From Desulfuromonadales bacterium (GTDB lineage: Bacteria; Desulfobacterota; Desulfuromonadia; Desulfuromonadales; JAHYIW01), in the NCBI GenBank assembly GCA_029210745.1, contig JARGFI010000029.1:1-33618 (forward strand): DNA of 33,618 nt, read 5' to 3'. The translations under genes and the position numbers were made by a program. Positions 6,990 to 15,686 of this stretch are shown piece by piece; within the stretch, counting starts at the first letter, position 1, and every line of letters begins with the position of its first letter. The notes under the pieces were generated by a model. That model searched no databases and had not been told where the DNA came from. It saw only the letters and a program-made list of their open reading frames with translations.

Positions 6990-9287
6990 TCAATCGATGG
7001 TATTAATTTTGTCAAGCAGTTTCAAGGGGGGGAGTGGCAATTGTGCCCAGACTTCAGCGACCAGCCGGTTGGCCTGGCGATGATCGTCAAGATGACGGTG
7101 GGCAAGGTCTTGTAACCTGTTTCTCAGCGTCGCCAGGTCGTTGCGGTAGCGGCGCACGATCCGTGCGAGGATCGCGATGTCCTCGGGCAGGGATACTTCT
7201 TTTTCCGAAAGGTGTGAGGCCAATTGCAGCGCGACTGCGGTGGAAAGATGATCAACGTCAATCCGTTTGCCATGAGGGTCCTGGAGTTGAATGCAACCGA
7301 AAAATTCGCCCTGTTGTTCCAGCGGGCCAGAAAAGGTATACCGCTTCAGCGCGGGTTTGTAGTAGTCGTAAAGATACTGGTGCGGAAATCGGGGCAATCC
7401 TTCGGCGTGTGCCGCCAGTTGCAGCTCATCCAGAATTTTTGTCCGCGGCAGACGTAACGGGCGGCGTTTGCCGCCACCGACATCCTGGTGTTGACGGAGG
7501 GGGGGCCAGTCAAAAGGACGCATGTCGAGCCGTCGGTAGAGCTCATGCTCGGCCTTTTCAATGTCGGCGGTGTTTGTCGCTCCGGTAAAGAGCGCCAGCA
7601 GATCAAATGGCGGCAGTGGCATCAGTTCCGCATCATCAAGAAATGGCGCAAGGAATTTACCGCAGGCACTGGAGCAAAAGAGTGTTGTTTCGGCGGCGAG
7701 GGTGTGACGCTGGTCCGACTTCTCCAGCGGCGGAGTCAGCTTTCCGGTCGCCAACGCTTCCCAGAGATCGTCTGCTGCGCTCAGGGCCAGACGAAGACGG
7801 GATGCGGTGAGTGGTTGTTCCGCGTCGGCAGGCAAGTGTCGCGGGCCATGATCCCCGGTGACGACAACGGGGCCTGCAACGATGGTGCGATAAAGTTTCA
7901 GGCGCTGGCGACGATGATCCGCCAGACAGAGTTCAGTGAGCTGGTAATGACGGTTGATCAGTTCGATAAAGGGAGCGCTTGCCGGAGGGGTGAGCCACTC
8001 CTCCGGGAGTTCCAGAAAAAACGCGCCGTCGTTGCACGGAACGGCCAGCAGGGCAAGACCGTGGTAAATCCACGCCGGCGTCTGCGCAGGCAGAGAAAAA
8101 CGGCGACTTGGCCAGGTTCTGTGCAGCACTGCCTGTCCCTCTGTGGCGCGAAAATTAAAGGGGGAGAAAAGCTGACGGGGCAAGGATGCGACGACGGTCG
8201 TGAACGATTCCGATGTCAGTCCTGACCATGCAAACGACTGCGCGCAGGCGCCATCGTTGCTGTCCAGCAGGCGGTACAAGGTCGTGGCAGCGTGCAACGG
8301 TGGCGGGGCGATGGAGATATCGCACGGCGCAACAGTCGGCAGATTGACCAAAAGGCGCTTTTCCGACGCTGGTAAAGGTTCGATCCATGCGGAGGTACGA
8401 TTAAGCAGTGGACTGCATACATTTATCCACTGTTCAAGCGTCGCCGCAGCCCGTTGACGATCTGTCCCCCAGCCGAGCTGACGCAGGCGATGCTCAAGCT
8501 GACGGATGACGGTTTGGACAGCGTCCGGCAACGCAATGCCGGTCGTTAGCGCATCGCGAAATGGAGACAGTTGCTCTGCCAGAAGCTCTGCGACGGAAAT
8601 AGCTCCAGCGCTACGTTGCTCGTCGATCTGGCGGGCCAGCGCACCCAGCAGAATTGCGATACTCCAGGAAAAAGCAGCATGCGCGGGGTGCAGGTTGGGG
8701 GGGGAGGTATTGGCCCCGCGAGCGACGCGCAAGGCTTCGCGCAACGGTTGCCGAATCGACAAAAGGGTGTGGTAACAAAGCGTGGCAAAGTAGTCGGGGG
8801 ACAAGTCGGCATCACTGATGGCGCCGGGGATAAGCCGCTGGCGAAACTGGTCAAAGACTTCCGTTAACAGCAACTGGAAATCATCAATCTGCTGTGGCTG
8901 TGGCGCAGGGCATTCCCACACCGCGTGGGGCGGGTGTGCTGCGGTCGCCTGCTCCCATAGAGTAAGATTGCGCGGGGTCCAGAAGATAAAGTAATTGATC
9001 CCGAGGGCCCGCGCACAACGGGCTGCATCGCGCGGCTCTGAGTCCGTATCGGAAAGGAAGATAACGCCCCCGGCCTGGAGACTTTGACGATTGATCCAGA
9101 GCACCAAAGGCGGTGAAACCAGTCCGCTTGCGGTCACCACCGGGGGGAATATTTCGGCGCGGCGAAACGGGTAACGTCCGACATCGATCAGTGCTGCGGA
9201 CCAATGGTGCAACTGACGGATAAAATGGAGCCTTTCCAGGGGAGTCATCGGTGTAAGAGAGAGACCTTTACGGTTGATCGCAGTCAC
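6990..9287 (-). CDS. Unrecognised 765-residue protein coupled to ruvB
   Basis: I do not recognise this family. The ORF is long, in the operon direction, and starts inside ruvB: a GTG at 9287 overlaps the ruvB end by 20 bp, and an alternative ATG lies at 9248. No transmembrane helix or signal peptide is seen. Residues about 55-111, with beta-like VIFLSDTDS and [19 protein letters not shown], recall the N-terminal PD-(D/E)XK-like domain of HsdR-type proteins, where a hydrophobic strand, a helix with a Y/CAR pattern and a 'tNgr..lw' strand follow each other. The catalytic Asp and Glu-x-Lys would be missing, so any nuclease activity looks lost. A helical middle, a [13 protein letters not shown] segment near 640 and a charged helical C-terminus (about 700-755) follow. 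The fold comparison is weak and needs a profile search. Position after ruvCAB suggests a DNA-related job, but that is inference. Confidence 0.8.
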   Translation of the reverse strand: MTAINRKGLSLTPMTPLERLHFIRQLHHWSAALIDVGRYPFRRAEIFPPVVTASGLVSPPLVLWINRQSLQAGGVIFLSDTDSEPRDAARCARALGINYFIFWTPRNLTLWEQATAAHPPHAVWECPAPQPQQIDDFQLLLTEVFDQFRQRLIPGAISDADLSPDYFATLCYHTLLSIRQPLREALRVARGANTSPPNLHPAHAAFSWSIAILLGALARQIDEQRSAGAISVAELLAEQLSPFRDALTTGIALPDAVQTVIRQLEHRLRQLGWGTDRQRAAATLEQWINVCSPLLNRTSAWIEPLPASEKRLLVNLPTVAPCDISIAPPPLHAATTLYRLLDSNDGACAQSFAWSGLTSESFTTVVASLPRQLFSPFNFRATEGQAVLHRTWPSRRFSLPAQTPAWIYHGLALLAVPCNDGAFFLELPEEWLTPPASAPFIELINRHYQLTELCLADHRRQRLKLYRTIVAGPVVVTGDHGPRHLPADAEQPLTASRLRLALSAADDLWEALATGKLTPPLEKSDQRHTLAAETTLFCSSACGKFLAPFLDDAELMPLPPFDLLALFTGATNTADIEKAEHELYRRLDMRPFDWPPLRQHQDVGGGKRRPLRLPRTKILDELQLAAHAEGLPRFPHQYLYDYYKPALKRYTFSGPLEQQGEFFGCIQLQDPHGKRIDVDHLSTAVALQLASHLSEKEVSLPEDIAILARIVRRYRNDLATLRNRLQDLAHRHLDDHRQANRLVAEVWAQLPLPPLKLLDKINTID

Positions 9288-10299
9288 TGAAAAGTGGTCC
9301 GGATGCGCCCGGTAGCGCGCGATGAAAGTGTTTCAGCGCGATCTCGGTGACAACGCGACCGCGGGGGGTACGGTTCAAAAATCCCTGTTGAATCAGGAAC
9401 GGTTCAATCACATCTTCGAGGGTGTCTTTTTCTTCCCCGATGGCTGCGGCTAAGGTGTCGAGTCCGACCGGCCCACCGCTGAATTTATCGATAATTGTGG
9501 TCAGCAAGAGCCGATCCATGAAATCAAAACCACAGTGGTCAACCTCCAGGCGATGGAGGGCATGGTCGGCGGTTTCGACATCGATCACGCCGTGCCCCTG
9601 AACCTGGGCAAAATCGCGCACCCGGCGCAGGAGACGGTTGGCAATCCGTGGCGTTCCGCGGCTGCGTCGAGCGATTTCAGCAGCGCCTTTTGCGTCGATG
9701 GCAATTTTTAAAATAGCGGCACTGCGGGTGACGATAATCGCCAGTTCGGCGTCGGTATAAAATTCGAGGCGGCTGATGACGCCGAAGCGGTCACGCAGCG
9801 GCGAGGAGAGCAATCCGGCGCGGGTGGTCGCCCCGACCAGTGTGAACTGCGGTAAATCAAGTTTGATGGTGCGGGCCGAGGGGCCCTGGCCGATGATGAT
9901 GTCGAGCTGGTAATCTTCCATCGCCGGGTAGAGAATCTCTTCGACCACCGGCGAGAGGCGATGAATCTCGTCGATAAAAAGGACGTCGCCGGCGTCCAGA
10001 TTGGTCAGAATCGCCGCGAGATCGCCAGGTTTTTCAATCACCGGTCCCGAGGTGCTTTTGATGTTGACGCCCATTTCATTGGCGACAATGTTTGCCAGGG
10101 TAGTTTTGCCGAGTCCCGGCGGGCCGTAGAAAAGGACATGGTCCAGTGCTTCGTTGCGTCCCCGCGCCGCTTCGATAAAGACAAGGAGATTTTCCTTGGC
10201 CTTGGCCTGGCCGACATATTCGTCGATCAGGCGTGGGCGTAGTGAAGCCTCAAAATGATCCTCGTTCAGGGAGTCGGGGGTGATCAGGCGATCTTCCAT
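9268..10299 (-). CDS. ruvB: Holliday junction branch migration ATPase RuvB
   Basis: RuvB is the hexameric AAA+ motor that drives Holliday-junction branch migration with RuvA. The N-terminal [19 protein letters not shown] is typical. Walker [10 protein letters not shown], Walker [15 protein letters not shown], the [18 protein letters not shown] sensor/arginine-finger region and the C-terminal winged helix ([12 protein letters not shown] through [13 protein letters not shown]) are complete. The ATG at 10299 (MEDRLITPD) is preferred over a GTG nine bases upstream because family members begin near here; neither has a convincing Shine-Dalgarno. About 343 residues, normal length. The 3' end overlaps the next gene. 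Confidence 0.97.
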   Translation of the reverse strand: MEDRLITPDSLNEDHFEASLRPRLIDEYVGQAKAKENLLVFIEAARGRNEALDHVLFYGPPGLGKTTLANIVANEMGVNIKSTSGPVIEKPGDLAAILTNLDAGDVLFIDEIHRLSPVVEEILYPAMEDYQLDIIIGQGPSARTIKLDLPQFTLVGATTRAGLLSSPLRDRFGVISRLEFYTDAELAIIVTRSAAILKIAIDAKGAAEIARRSRGTPRIANRLLRRVRDFAQVQGHGVIDVETADHALHRLEVDHCGFDFMDRLLLTTIIDKFSGGPVGLDTLAAAIGEEKDTLEDVIEPFLIQQGFLNRTPRGRVVTEIALKHFHRALPGASGPLFSDCDQP

Positions 10300-10367
10300 C
10301 AGCTTCACAGTCTATGAGTGGGTTCACCACGAAGGTCATGGAGAACATGAAGAAAAAGTGTAATAGT

Positions 10368-10961
10368 CTACTTAACCAGAACTTTCAACGCACCTTTAAG
10401 AACATCTTCAACGGTTGCTTCAGGCGCAATTTCAAGCGCATTCAAGGTCTGTTGGGCCTGCTTTTCTTTATACCCAAGATTCATCAGCGCGGAGAGCGCG
10501 TCGTCAAGAATATTGCCGGGCGAAGGGTACGTGACGGTATCACCGCCATTGTCTGCCACAGTTTTGGCTATTTTGTCACGCAACTCCAGTGCCAGGCGCT
10601 CAGCGGTTTTTTTGCCGATGCCGGGAATTCCCGACAGCCGGGCGACGTCACTTGTTGCCAGTGCCTGACGCAGATCGGGGGCGCTGAGGTGGGAGAGGAT
10701 ATTGATTGCCACTTTCGGCCCCACCCCTGAAATGGAGAGGAGCAACTTGAACAGCGCCTTGTCTTCCATGGTGAGAAAGCCGAACAGGTTGATCGCATCT
10801 TCCCGCACCTGGGTGTAAACGTGGAGACGGACCTCGCCACTTTCGGGGAGGGCATAAAACGTGGTCAGCGGGATGCTCAGCCGATAGCCAACTCCCCCGA
10901 CATCGATAATGACGTGGTCGAGGGACTTAAACGCGATCTGGCCTCTGATAAGTGCAATCAT
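10368..10961 (-). CDS. ruvA: Holliday junction DNA helicase subunit RuvA
   Basis: This 197-residue RuvA has the N-terminal OB fold (MIALIRGQIAFKSLDHVIIDVGGVGYRLSIP), two helix-hairpin-helix motifs (LLSISGVGPKVAINIL and LSGIPGIGKKTAERLALELRDK) and a C-terminal RuvB-contacting domain (DALSALMNLGYKEKQAQQTL). The tetramer binds the four-way junction and loads RuvB. Its ATG has AGGA 7 nt upstream, and it starts 12 bp after ruvC. Confidence 0.97.
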   Translation of the reverse strand: MIALIRGQIAFKSLDHVIIDVGGVGYRLSIPLTTFYALPESGEVRLHVYTQVREDAINLFGFLTMEDKALFKLLLSISGVGPKVAINILSHLSAPDLRQALATSDVARLSGIPGIGKKTAERLALELRDKIAKTVADNGGDTVTYPSPGNILDDALSALMNLGYKEKQAQQTLNALEIAPEATVEDVLKGALKVLVK

Positions 10962-10973
10962 CCGGATATCCTG

Positions 10974-11477
10974 TCAGCGAACTTTGGCAAGGTCGGCCAG
11001 CCGTTGATTCAGTCCGCCGCTGTGGGCGTGGCAGATGGCGACAGCAAGGGCGTCAGCGGAATCCTCCTGGGCGATTTCCGGTAAGTTGAGCAGGGCGCGC
11101 ACCATCTGCTGAACCTGTTGCTTGTCTGCCCGTCCGAAACCGACCACCGCACTTTTGACTTGCAGCGCAGTATATTCAAAGACCGGCAGATTGGCATTGA
11201 CTCCAGCCAGGAGCGCCGCCCCGCGGGCGTGCCCGAGCTTGAGGGCACTGTTAACATTGCGTGAGAGGAAAATCTGTTCAACGGCAACCACTTCCGGAGA
11301 GTGAATCCGGATGATTTCGCTCAGGCCATCGTAGATCTGCTTGAGTCGTTCGGCAAATGGTGCCGAACTTTTCGTCACCAGCGGGCCGTTATCGATATGA
11401 GTCAGGCGGTTGCCGGATTTTTCAATGATGCCGTAGCCGGTGATCCGGCTGCCAGGGTCAATCCCGAGAATACGCAT
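10974..11477 (-). CDS. ruvC: Crossover junction endonuclease RuvC
   Basis: RuvC is the dimeric resolvase that nicks Holliday junctions. It has 167 residues with the RNase H-like catalytic acids D7 ([10 protein letters not shown]), E67 (VVAVEQIF), and D139 and D142 ([14 protein letters not shown]). It lies 16 bp after yebC and 12 bp before ruvA in a compact operon. Confidence 0.97.
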   Translation of the reverse strand: MRILGIDPGSRITGYGIIEKSGNRLTHIDNGPLVTKSSAPFAERLKQIYDGLSEIIRIHSPEVVAVEQIFLSRNVNSALKLGHARGAALLAGVNANLPVFEYTALQVKSAVVGFGRADKQQVQQMVRALLNLPEIAQEDSADALAVAICHAHSGGLNQRLADLAKVR

Positions 11478-11493
11478 AAATCAGGCGTACCTG

Positions 11494-12240
11494 TTATCCC
11501 ATGATCCGGTCCATCTCCGCGTCGGAGAGGTCGAAGTTGGCGTGGACACTCTGAACATCGTCGTTGTCTTCCAGAACGTCAATCATTTTTATTAGAGATT
11601 CAGCCTGTTTCCCCTCGACTGCGGTCATCGTTTGCGGAATCATGGTGACTTCCGCCGATTGATATTTCAAACCGCATTCTTCCAGCGCGATCCGCACCGC
11701 CTCCAACTCGCCCGGTGCCGTGATAACCTCAATCACGCTATCCTCTTCCTTGACATCCTCGGCTCCGGCTTCGAGGGCCGCTTCAAAGATGGTGTCGAAA
11801 TTGAGTTCCGAGTCGAACACAATCTGCCCCTTGCGGTCGAACATGAATGATACTGAACCACTGACGCCGAGGCTGCCACCGTACTTGGTGAAAGCGTGAC
11901 GGACATCGGCAACGGTACGAGTGCGATTGTCGGTCAGAAATTCAACGATTACTGCGACCCCGCCCGGTCCGTAGCCTTCAAAGATTCCCTCCTCGTAGAC
12001 CACGCCATCGAGATCGCCGGTGCCTTTTTTGATCGCCCGATCAATATTGTCTTTCGGCATGTTGGCTTGCTTGGCTTTATCAACGGCCAGACGCAGACGT
12101 GCATTTGCTTCGAGATCGCCGCCGCCAATTTTGGCGGCGACGGTGATTTCCTTGATCAGTTTTGTAAAGATCTTTCCGCGTTTGGCGTCCTGTGCGCCTT
12201 TGCGGTGTTTGATATTTGCCCATTTACTGTGACCAGCCAT
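11494..12240 (-). CDS. yebC: YebC/TACO1-family protein
   Basis: This 248-residue protein has the family signature at its start ([25 protein letters not shown]) and the motifs [18 protein letters not shown]-like, [10 protein letters not shown]-like and FMFDRKGQI. The start is set at the ATG at 12240, with GAGG 8 nt upstream; an upstream in-frame Met adds 9 non-conserved residues. YebC-family proteins have been described as transcriptional regulators and, more recently, as translation factors that help ribosomes through difficult sequences. The function here is not shown by sequence. It heads the ruvCAB operon, a common arrangement. Confidence 0.95.
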   Translation of the reverse strand: MAGHSKWANIKHRKGAQDAKRGKIFTKLIKEITVAAKIGGGDLEANARLRLAVDKAKQANMPKDNIDRAIKKGTGDLDGVVYEEGIFEGYGPGGVAVIVEFLTDNRTRTVADVRHAFTKYGGSLGVSGSVSFMFDRKGQIVFDSELNFDTIFEAALEAGAEDVKEEDSVIEVITAPGELEAVRIALEECGLKYQSAEVTMIPQTMTAVEGKQAESLIKMIDVLEDNDDVQSVHANFDLSDAEMDRIMG

Positions 12241-12292
12241 GTATTCAACCTCGTTTTTTCGCTTCAAAAGCGGAATGATATTTTAACGTGAC

Positions 12293-12321
12293 ACTCTAGC
12301 ATGAGTGGTGTTTTGCGACAA
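12293..12321 (-). promoter_or_regulatory. Sigma-70-type promoter for yebC-ruvCAB
   Basis: Minus strand TTGTCG, 17 nt, then TAGAGT with an extended -10 (TGCTAGAGT). The predicted start near 12286 gives a leader of about 46 nt to the yebC ATG. The -10 block TGCTAGAGTG is identical to that before rarA. Confidence 0.5.
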
Positions 12322-12342
12322 GGGGGATGGTGTCGTAAAATT

Positions 12343-12380
12343 CAACAAAAAAGCCGACCATGCGGTCGGCTTTTTTGTTG
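12343..12380. terminator. Bidirectional terminator hairpin
   Basis: The inverted repeat caacaaaaaagccgacc / ggtcggcttttttgttg has a short atgc loop, with A and T runs on both sides. On the minus strand it lies 16 nt after the stop of the cytidylate-kinase-like gene and ends that transcript before the yebC promoter. Confidence 0.88.
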
Positions 12381-12396
12381 ATGAATAAGCGTGCAG

Positions 12397-13224
12397 TCAA
12401 TGTTCCTCAGGTTCATTCCGATAACTGACAACCGTAAGTTTATCGGCAATCGCGTCAACTCCGGCGATATTCCTGACGATCGAGAGGACAGCGTTTCGTT
12501 CTTTCTGACTGTGAACGTGCCCCCCCAATGTTAACACCCCATCGCAACATTCCAGAGCGACATGTTGTCCGGCAAGATCCTTTGACGAGAGAATCGCGAT
12601 TTCGGCTTTTTTACGAACAAGCAGGGACGCGATTCGTTTTTTGCTCTGCTGCTTGTTTTCGATCAGATTTTCATCCTTGACGGCAGCGCAAATCAGCTCG
12701 ACCGCAGTGTCCTCAGAGAGGCGGGACGTGTTGATGACCAAATCATAATTGATTGGATCTTTCCAGTTACGGTCAAAGTAATACTTGATAAAACCGCTGC
12801 GCTGTTGATCGCTTTTCCGGACCAGGACCCGGGCCAGATCGGGGTCGAGCCACTCGCGTTCGGCCCAGCGCTCGACGCGCTCCTCAAAGGGTGCCGTGAT
12901 GCGCACCCTCAGGACACTGTCAATGTTGTTCAGCAGGTCCTGACCACCGCGGCCATAAATAATGACATTTCCCCGCTGAGCGTATTCCAGCACGATCTGC
13001 TCAATCAGGTGCAGATCGACCAGGATCTTTTCGTCATGTTTTTCGACAAACGCGGGAGGTTTTTCGTCCGCGTTTTCGACTGCGTCGAGAGTCAACCCAT
13101 AGTTGGCGGCGACGCTGCGAATTGCTTCACCGTCCACCAGTGTATAGCCGAGCTCTTCAGCGGCGCGGTGAGCAATCGGAATACCTCCACTGCCCATTTC
13201 CCGAGAGACCGTAATAATTGCCAT
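12397..13224 (-). CDS. Cytidylate kinase-like protein with C-terminal BON domain
   Basis: This 275-residue two-domain protein begins MAIITVSREMGSGG, where the SREMGSGG loop (6-13) is the P-loop of the cytidylate kinase-like family. Residues up to about 190 keep the LVDGEAIR, IIYGRGGQ and RVRITAPFEERVER landmarks of that fold. Residues about 195-270 look like a BON domain (CDGVLTLGGHVHSQKERNAVLSI, then AGVDAIADKL), a fold usually linked to membrane or phospholipid binding. The start is the ATG at 13224, preceded by AGAGG at 9 nt; upstream residues are not family-like. The substrate is uncertain: this is not canonical Cmk. It follows glpX by 86 bp and ends at a strong terminator. Confidence 0.85.
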   Translation of the reverse strand: MAIITVSREMGSGGIPIAHRAAEELGYTLVDGEAIRSVAANYGLTLDAVENADEKPPAFVEKHDEKILVDLHLIEQIVLEYAQRGNVIIYGRGGQDLLNNIDSVLRVRITAPFEERVERWAEREWLDPDLARVLVRKSDQQRSGFIKYYFDRNWKDPINYDLVINTSRLSEDTAVELICAAVKDENLIENKQQSKKRIASLLVRKKAEIAILSSKDLAGQHVALECCDGVLTLGGHVHSQKERNAVLSIVRNIAGVDAIADKLTVVSYRNEPEEH

Positions 13225-13310
13225 GAAATCTATCCTCTGTTGCTGAGCTGCCAAGGGAATCGTCGGAATTCTAACAACAAGACCGGTTAATGACAAGCAT
13301 TTATTGTGCT

Positions 13311-14267
13311 TCAGTAAAGTGGCTTGAAATCGAAGTAATGATGGCTTTCGATAAAGCGCACGGTGCGACTTTTGGCCCGCATAACGATGGAATGCGTGAT
13401 CGCACCGCCCGAGAAATAACGTACCCCGCGTAACAGGTCGCCGCTGGTGACCCCCGACGCGGCGAAAACAACCTCGCCCCTGGCCATTTCGTCAACTCCG
13501 TAGACCTTGTCAAAATCGTCGATACCCATCGATTTTGCGCGTTCGCGTTCTTCATTATTCATGAAAACCAGGCGGCCCTGCATGTCGCCCCCCATGCACT
13601 TGAGCGCGGCGGCAGCCAGTACGCCTTCCGGCGCCCCGCCAACCCCCATCATCAGGTCGATACCACTCTCTTCGACCGCCGTAGCGATCGCCGGGGAAAC
13701 ATCCCCGTCGCTGATCAGATGGATACGCGCTCCGGCCTTGCGGAGTTCACTGACCATCTTGTCGTGACGGGGGCGGTCAAGGACGACCACGGTGAGATCC
13801 TCGATGTAGCAGCTTTTTGCCTCGGCAATCCGTTTCAGGTTCTCGGTCGGCGAGGCATCGATATCGATCGCGCCCTTGCCGGCCGGGCCGACGACGATTT
13901 TTTCCATGTACATGTCAGGCGCGTGTAAAAATCCCCCTTTGGGTGCCAGTGCAATCGTGGCAATGGCACCGCTCATTCCCTTCGCGCAGATGTTGGTCCC
14001 TTCGAGTGGGTCGACAGCGATATCAACCTCATTTGCAGCGCTGTCGTTGCCAACCTTTTCGCCGATATAGAGCATCGGCGCCTCATCCATTTCCCCCTCA
14101 CCGATCACCACTGTACCGTTGATATCAATTGAATCGAGAGTACGCCGCATCGCCTCGGTGGCGGCGTCGTCGGCGGCGAGTTTATTCCCTTTGCCGACCC
14201 AGCGTCCGCAGGCGAGAGCCGCCGCTTCGGTGACGCGAGCCAGTTCCATTGCAAGATTGCGATCCAT
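13311..14267 (-). CDS. glpX: Class II fructose-1,6-bisphosphatase
   Basis: This 318-residue GlpX-type enzyme hydrolyses fructose-1,6-bisphosphate to F6P for gluconeogenesis. Conserved family blocks are MDRNLAMELARVTEAAAL at the N-terminus, the metal-binding GEGEMDEAPML, VDPLEGTN, and the GGAPEGVLAAAALKCMGG segment. The ATG at 14267 has AAGGAG 6 nt upstream. It is the first gene of a two-gene unit with the kinase/BON gene and is divergent from the rhodanese gene. Confidence 0.95.
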   Translation of the reverse strand: MDRNLAMELARVTEAAALACGRWVGKGNKLAADDAATEAMRRTLDSIDINGTVVIGEGEMDEAPMLYIGEKVGNDSAANEVDIAVDPLEGTNICAKGMSGAIATIALAPKGGFLHAPDMYMEKIVVGPAGKGAIDIDASPTENLKRIAEAKSCYIEDLTVVVLDRPRHDKMVSELRKAGARIHLISDGDVSPAIATAVEESGIDLMMGVGGAPEGVLAAAALKCMGGDMQGRLVFMNNEERERAKSMGIDDFDKVYGVDEMARGEVVFAASGVTSGDLLRGVRYFSGGAITHSIVMRAKSRTVRFIESHHYFDFKPLY

Positions 14268-14348
14268 GACGAGCTCCTTGAGGCGAAGACAGGTGTTACG
14301 GAGCGTCATGATGGCACGTTTTGTATGGCAACTCAAGGGCGGAAAACG

Positions 14349-14378
14349 TTGTATTTTTATTCTGGAGTGTCATACAAT
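14349..14378. promoter_or_regulatory. Divergent promoter or operator dyad between glpX and rhodanese genes
   Basis: On the plus strand TTGTAT, 18 nt, TACAAT could be a -35/-10 pair for the rhodanese gene. The same bases read on the minus strand give TTGTAT, 18 nt, TACAAC towards glpX. The TTGTAT/ATACAA arms form an inverted repeat. The -35 match is poor, so this could equally be a regulator-binding dyad. Confidence 0.35.
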
Positions 14379-14414
14379 CGAATATATCAATTATATAATT
14401 ATTGGAGCTGTACG

Positions 14415-14804
14415 ATGAAAAAGATTCTGTTGGTAGCGGGCATGATGGTGTTGCTGGCTGTTTCCTTGGGGCAGGCGCAAGTTGTAAAAAATATTTCAGC
14501 AGCGGAGGCATATCAATTATTGCAGCGTGACGCGCGGGTATTTTTACTCGATGTGCGCACTGCGCAGGAATATTTTGATTTGCGGTTGAAAAGTGCGCGA
14601 CTGATTCCGATCGATCAAGTTGTCCAACGTCGCGCCGAGGTGCCGCAAGATCGACCGGTGCTGGTTTATTGCGCGGTCGGTTCACGCAGCGCGCAGGTTG
14701 CCAACTATCTGTCCAGGTCGGGACACAGTGAGGTTTTTAACTTGATCGGTGGCATCTATTCCTGGCAACTGCGGGGGTATCCGGTGCTGAAAGGGGCGCC
14801 ATGA
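14415..14804 (+). CDS. Exported single-domain rhodanese-like protein
   Basis: This 129-residue protein has a signal peptide (MKKILLVAGMMVLLAVSLGQAQ, cleavage probably after the AQA region) followed by one rhodanese domain. The family points are LLDVRTAQEY, HxP-like RLIPIDQ and the active-site loop YCAVGSRS with C86, then NLIGGIYSWQ. It probably acts in the periplasm on sulfur transfer or persulfide; the substrate is unknown. The ATG at 14415 is preceded by ggag and marks the start of the signal peptide. The upstream in-frame residues are not protein-like. Confidence 0.87.
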   Translation: MKKILLVAGMMVLLAVSLGQAQVVKNISAAEAYQLLQRDARVFLLDVRTAQEYFDLRLKSARLIPIDQVVQRRAEVPQDRPVLVYCAVGSRSAQVANYLSRSGHSEVFNLIGGIYSWQLRGYPVLKGAP

Positions 14805-14875
14805 CCGCTGTGGTGAGGACACTTTTGCCAATGATCCCGGTAATCTCGCGCGGTCGGGTCAATGTGTGATAACTT

Positions 14876-14903
14876 TTGACTTCCTTCTCCGGCGTGATAT
14901 CCT
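14876..14903 (+). promoter_or_regulatory. Sigma-70-type promoter before the HAD hydrolase
   Basis: TTGACT, 16 nt, TATCCT in the 150-bp gap after the rhodanese gene. The predicted start near 14910 gives about 44 nt of leader to the ATG at 14954. The -35 is good and the -10 mediocre. Confidence 0.4.
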
Positions 14904-14953
14904 TAGACGGGTGTTGGCGCCATAAGGTTCAAGTCACTCCTCCCGTGGGTTCG

Positions 14954-15598
14954 ATGCTAAAAGATATCCATAAAATTCGCTCGATTGTTTTTGATCTCGA
15001 TGGAACCCTCTACGTTCATGATGAGCTGGCGGCTGATACCTATGAGTGTGGTGTTTTGCTGGTGGCGCGGGAGCGGGGGATTGCTGTGGGGGAAGCGCGG
15101 GAGCTGGTTAAAAACGCTGAGCGGGGGTTGATTGAAAACCTTGAAATTACCCCCAGCCTGACCCGGATCTGCTTCGAACTCGGGATTGAAGCAACAGAAT
15201 TTCACCGCTATCTCAAAACCCAGATTCGCCCCGAACAGTACCTTGACTACGACCCGGTACTGGTTGCCCTGCTCGATTCACTGCATGATCAATGTCAGCT
15301 TTATCTCTACACCAACAACAACCTGGCGCTGACCGGGCAGATTTTAACCCTGCTGGGGGTTGCCGATCTGTTTCAACGACTCTATACGATTGAGTTTACC
15401 TGGCGACCCAAACCGGATGCAGAAGCTCTCGAATTTGTCATGTGTGATATTGGTGGCCCGCCAGAGAGTTTCCTCTTCGTCGGGGATCGCTACGACATTG
15501 ACTTACGTCTGCCCGATGCACGGGGTTGCTCAACGCTCCAGATCAGTGAAGTTGCCGATCTGCTCCAGATTCACAAGTTGATGCACATCATTCCCTGA
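14954..15598 (+). CDS. HAD-superfamily hydrolase, pyrimidine 5'-nucleotidase-like
   Basis: This is a 214-residue HAD phosphatase. Motif I is FDLDGTLY (nucleophile and general acid Asp near residues 14 and 16), motif II is LYTNNN, the motif III lysine lies in RPKPDAEALEF, and motif IV is FVGDRYDIDLRLPDARG. The order and spacing resemble the SDT1/pyrimidine 5'-nucleotidase group of HADs, but the substrate cannot be assigned. The ATG at 14954 is chosen because the conserved core begins at once; the Shine-Dalgarno is weak, and an in-frame start upstream at 14876 is possible but adds residues without similarity. Confidence 0.82.
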   Translation: MLKDIHKIRSIVFDLDGTLYVHDELAADTYECGVLLVARERGIAVGEARELVKNAERGLIENLEITPSLTRICFELGIEATEFHRYLKTQIRPEQYLDYDPVLVALLDSLHDQCQLYLYTNNNLALTGQILTLLGVADLFQRLYTIEFTWRPKPDAEALEFVMCDIGGPPESFLFVGDRYDIDLRLPDARGCSTLQISEVADLLQIHKLMHIIP

Positions 15599-15686
15599 AT
15601 CTTCCGGAAAAATCTTACTTCTGCTTGCCTTTTAATTTTCACTTGGTTAATATCTGACCCCGGTTGTCCACTTTGTGAGGAGAATT

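Noticed and set aside
6974-7015. Perfect TATAAT and a TTGACA before queH on the minus strand.
   Set aside because: The two are about 30 nt apart, too far for one promoter; no -35 lies at 16-18 nt from the TATAAT.
14325-14345. TGGCACG at the glpX-rhodanese gap as a sigma-54 -24 element.
   Set aside because: The -12 TTGC is absent at the required spacing.
14801-14869. A 22-codon ORF overlapping the rhodanese stop (ATGA) with AAGGGG close upstream.
   Set aside because: It is very short, has no recognisable character, and overlaps the end of a complete gene; the ribosome site lies in the coding sequence for the rhodanese C-terminus and can be chance.
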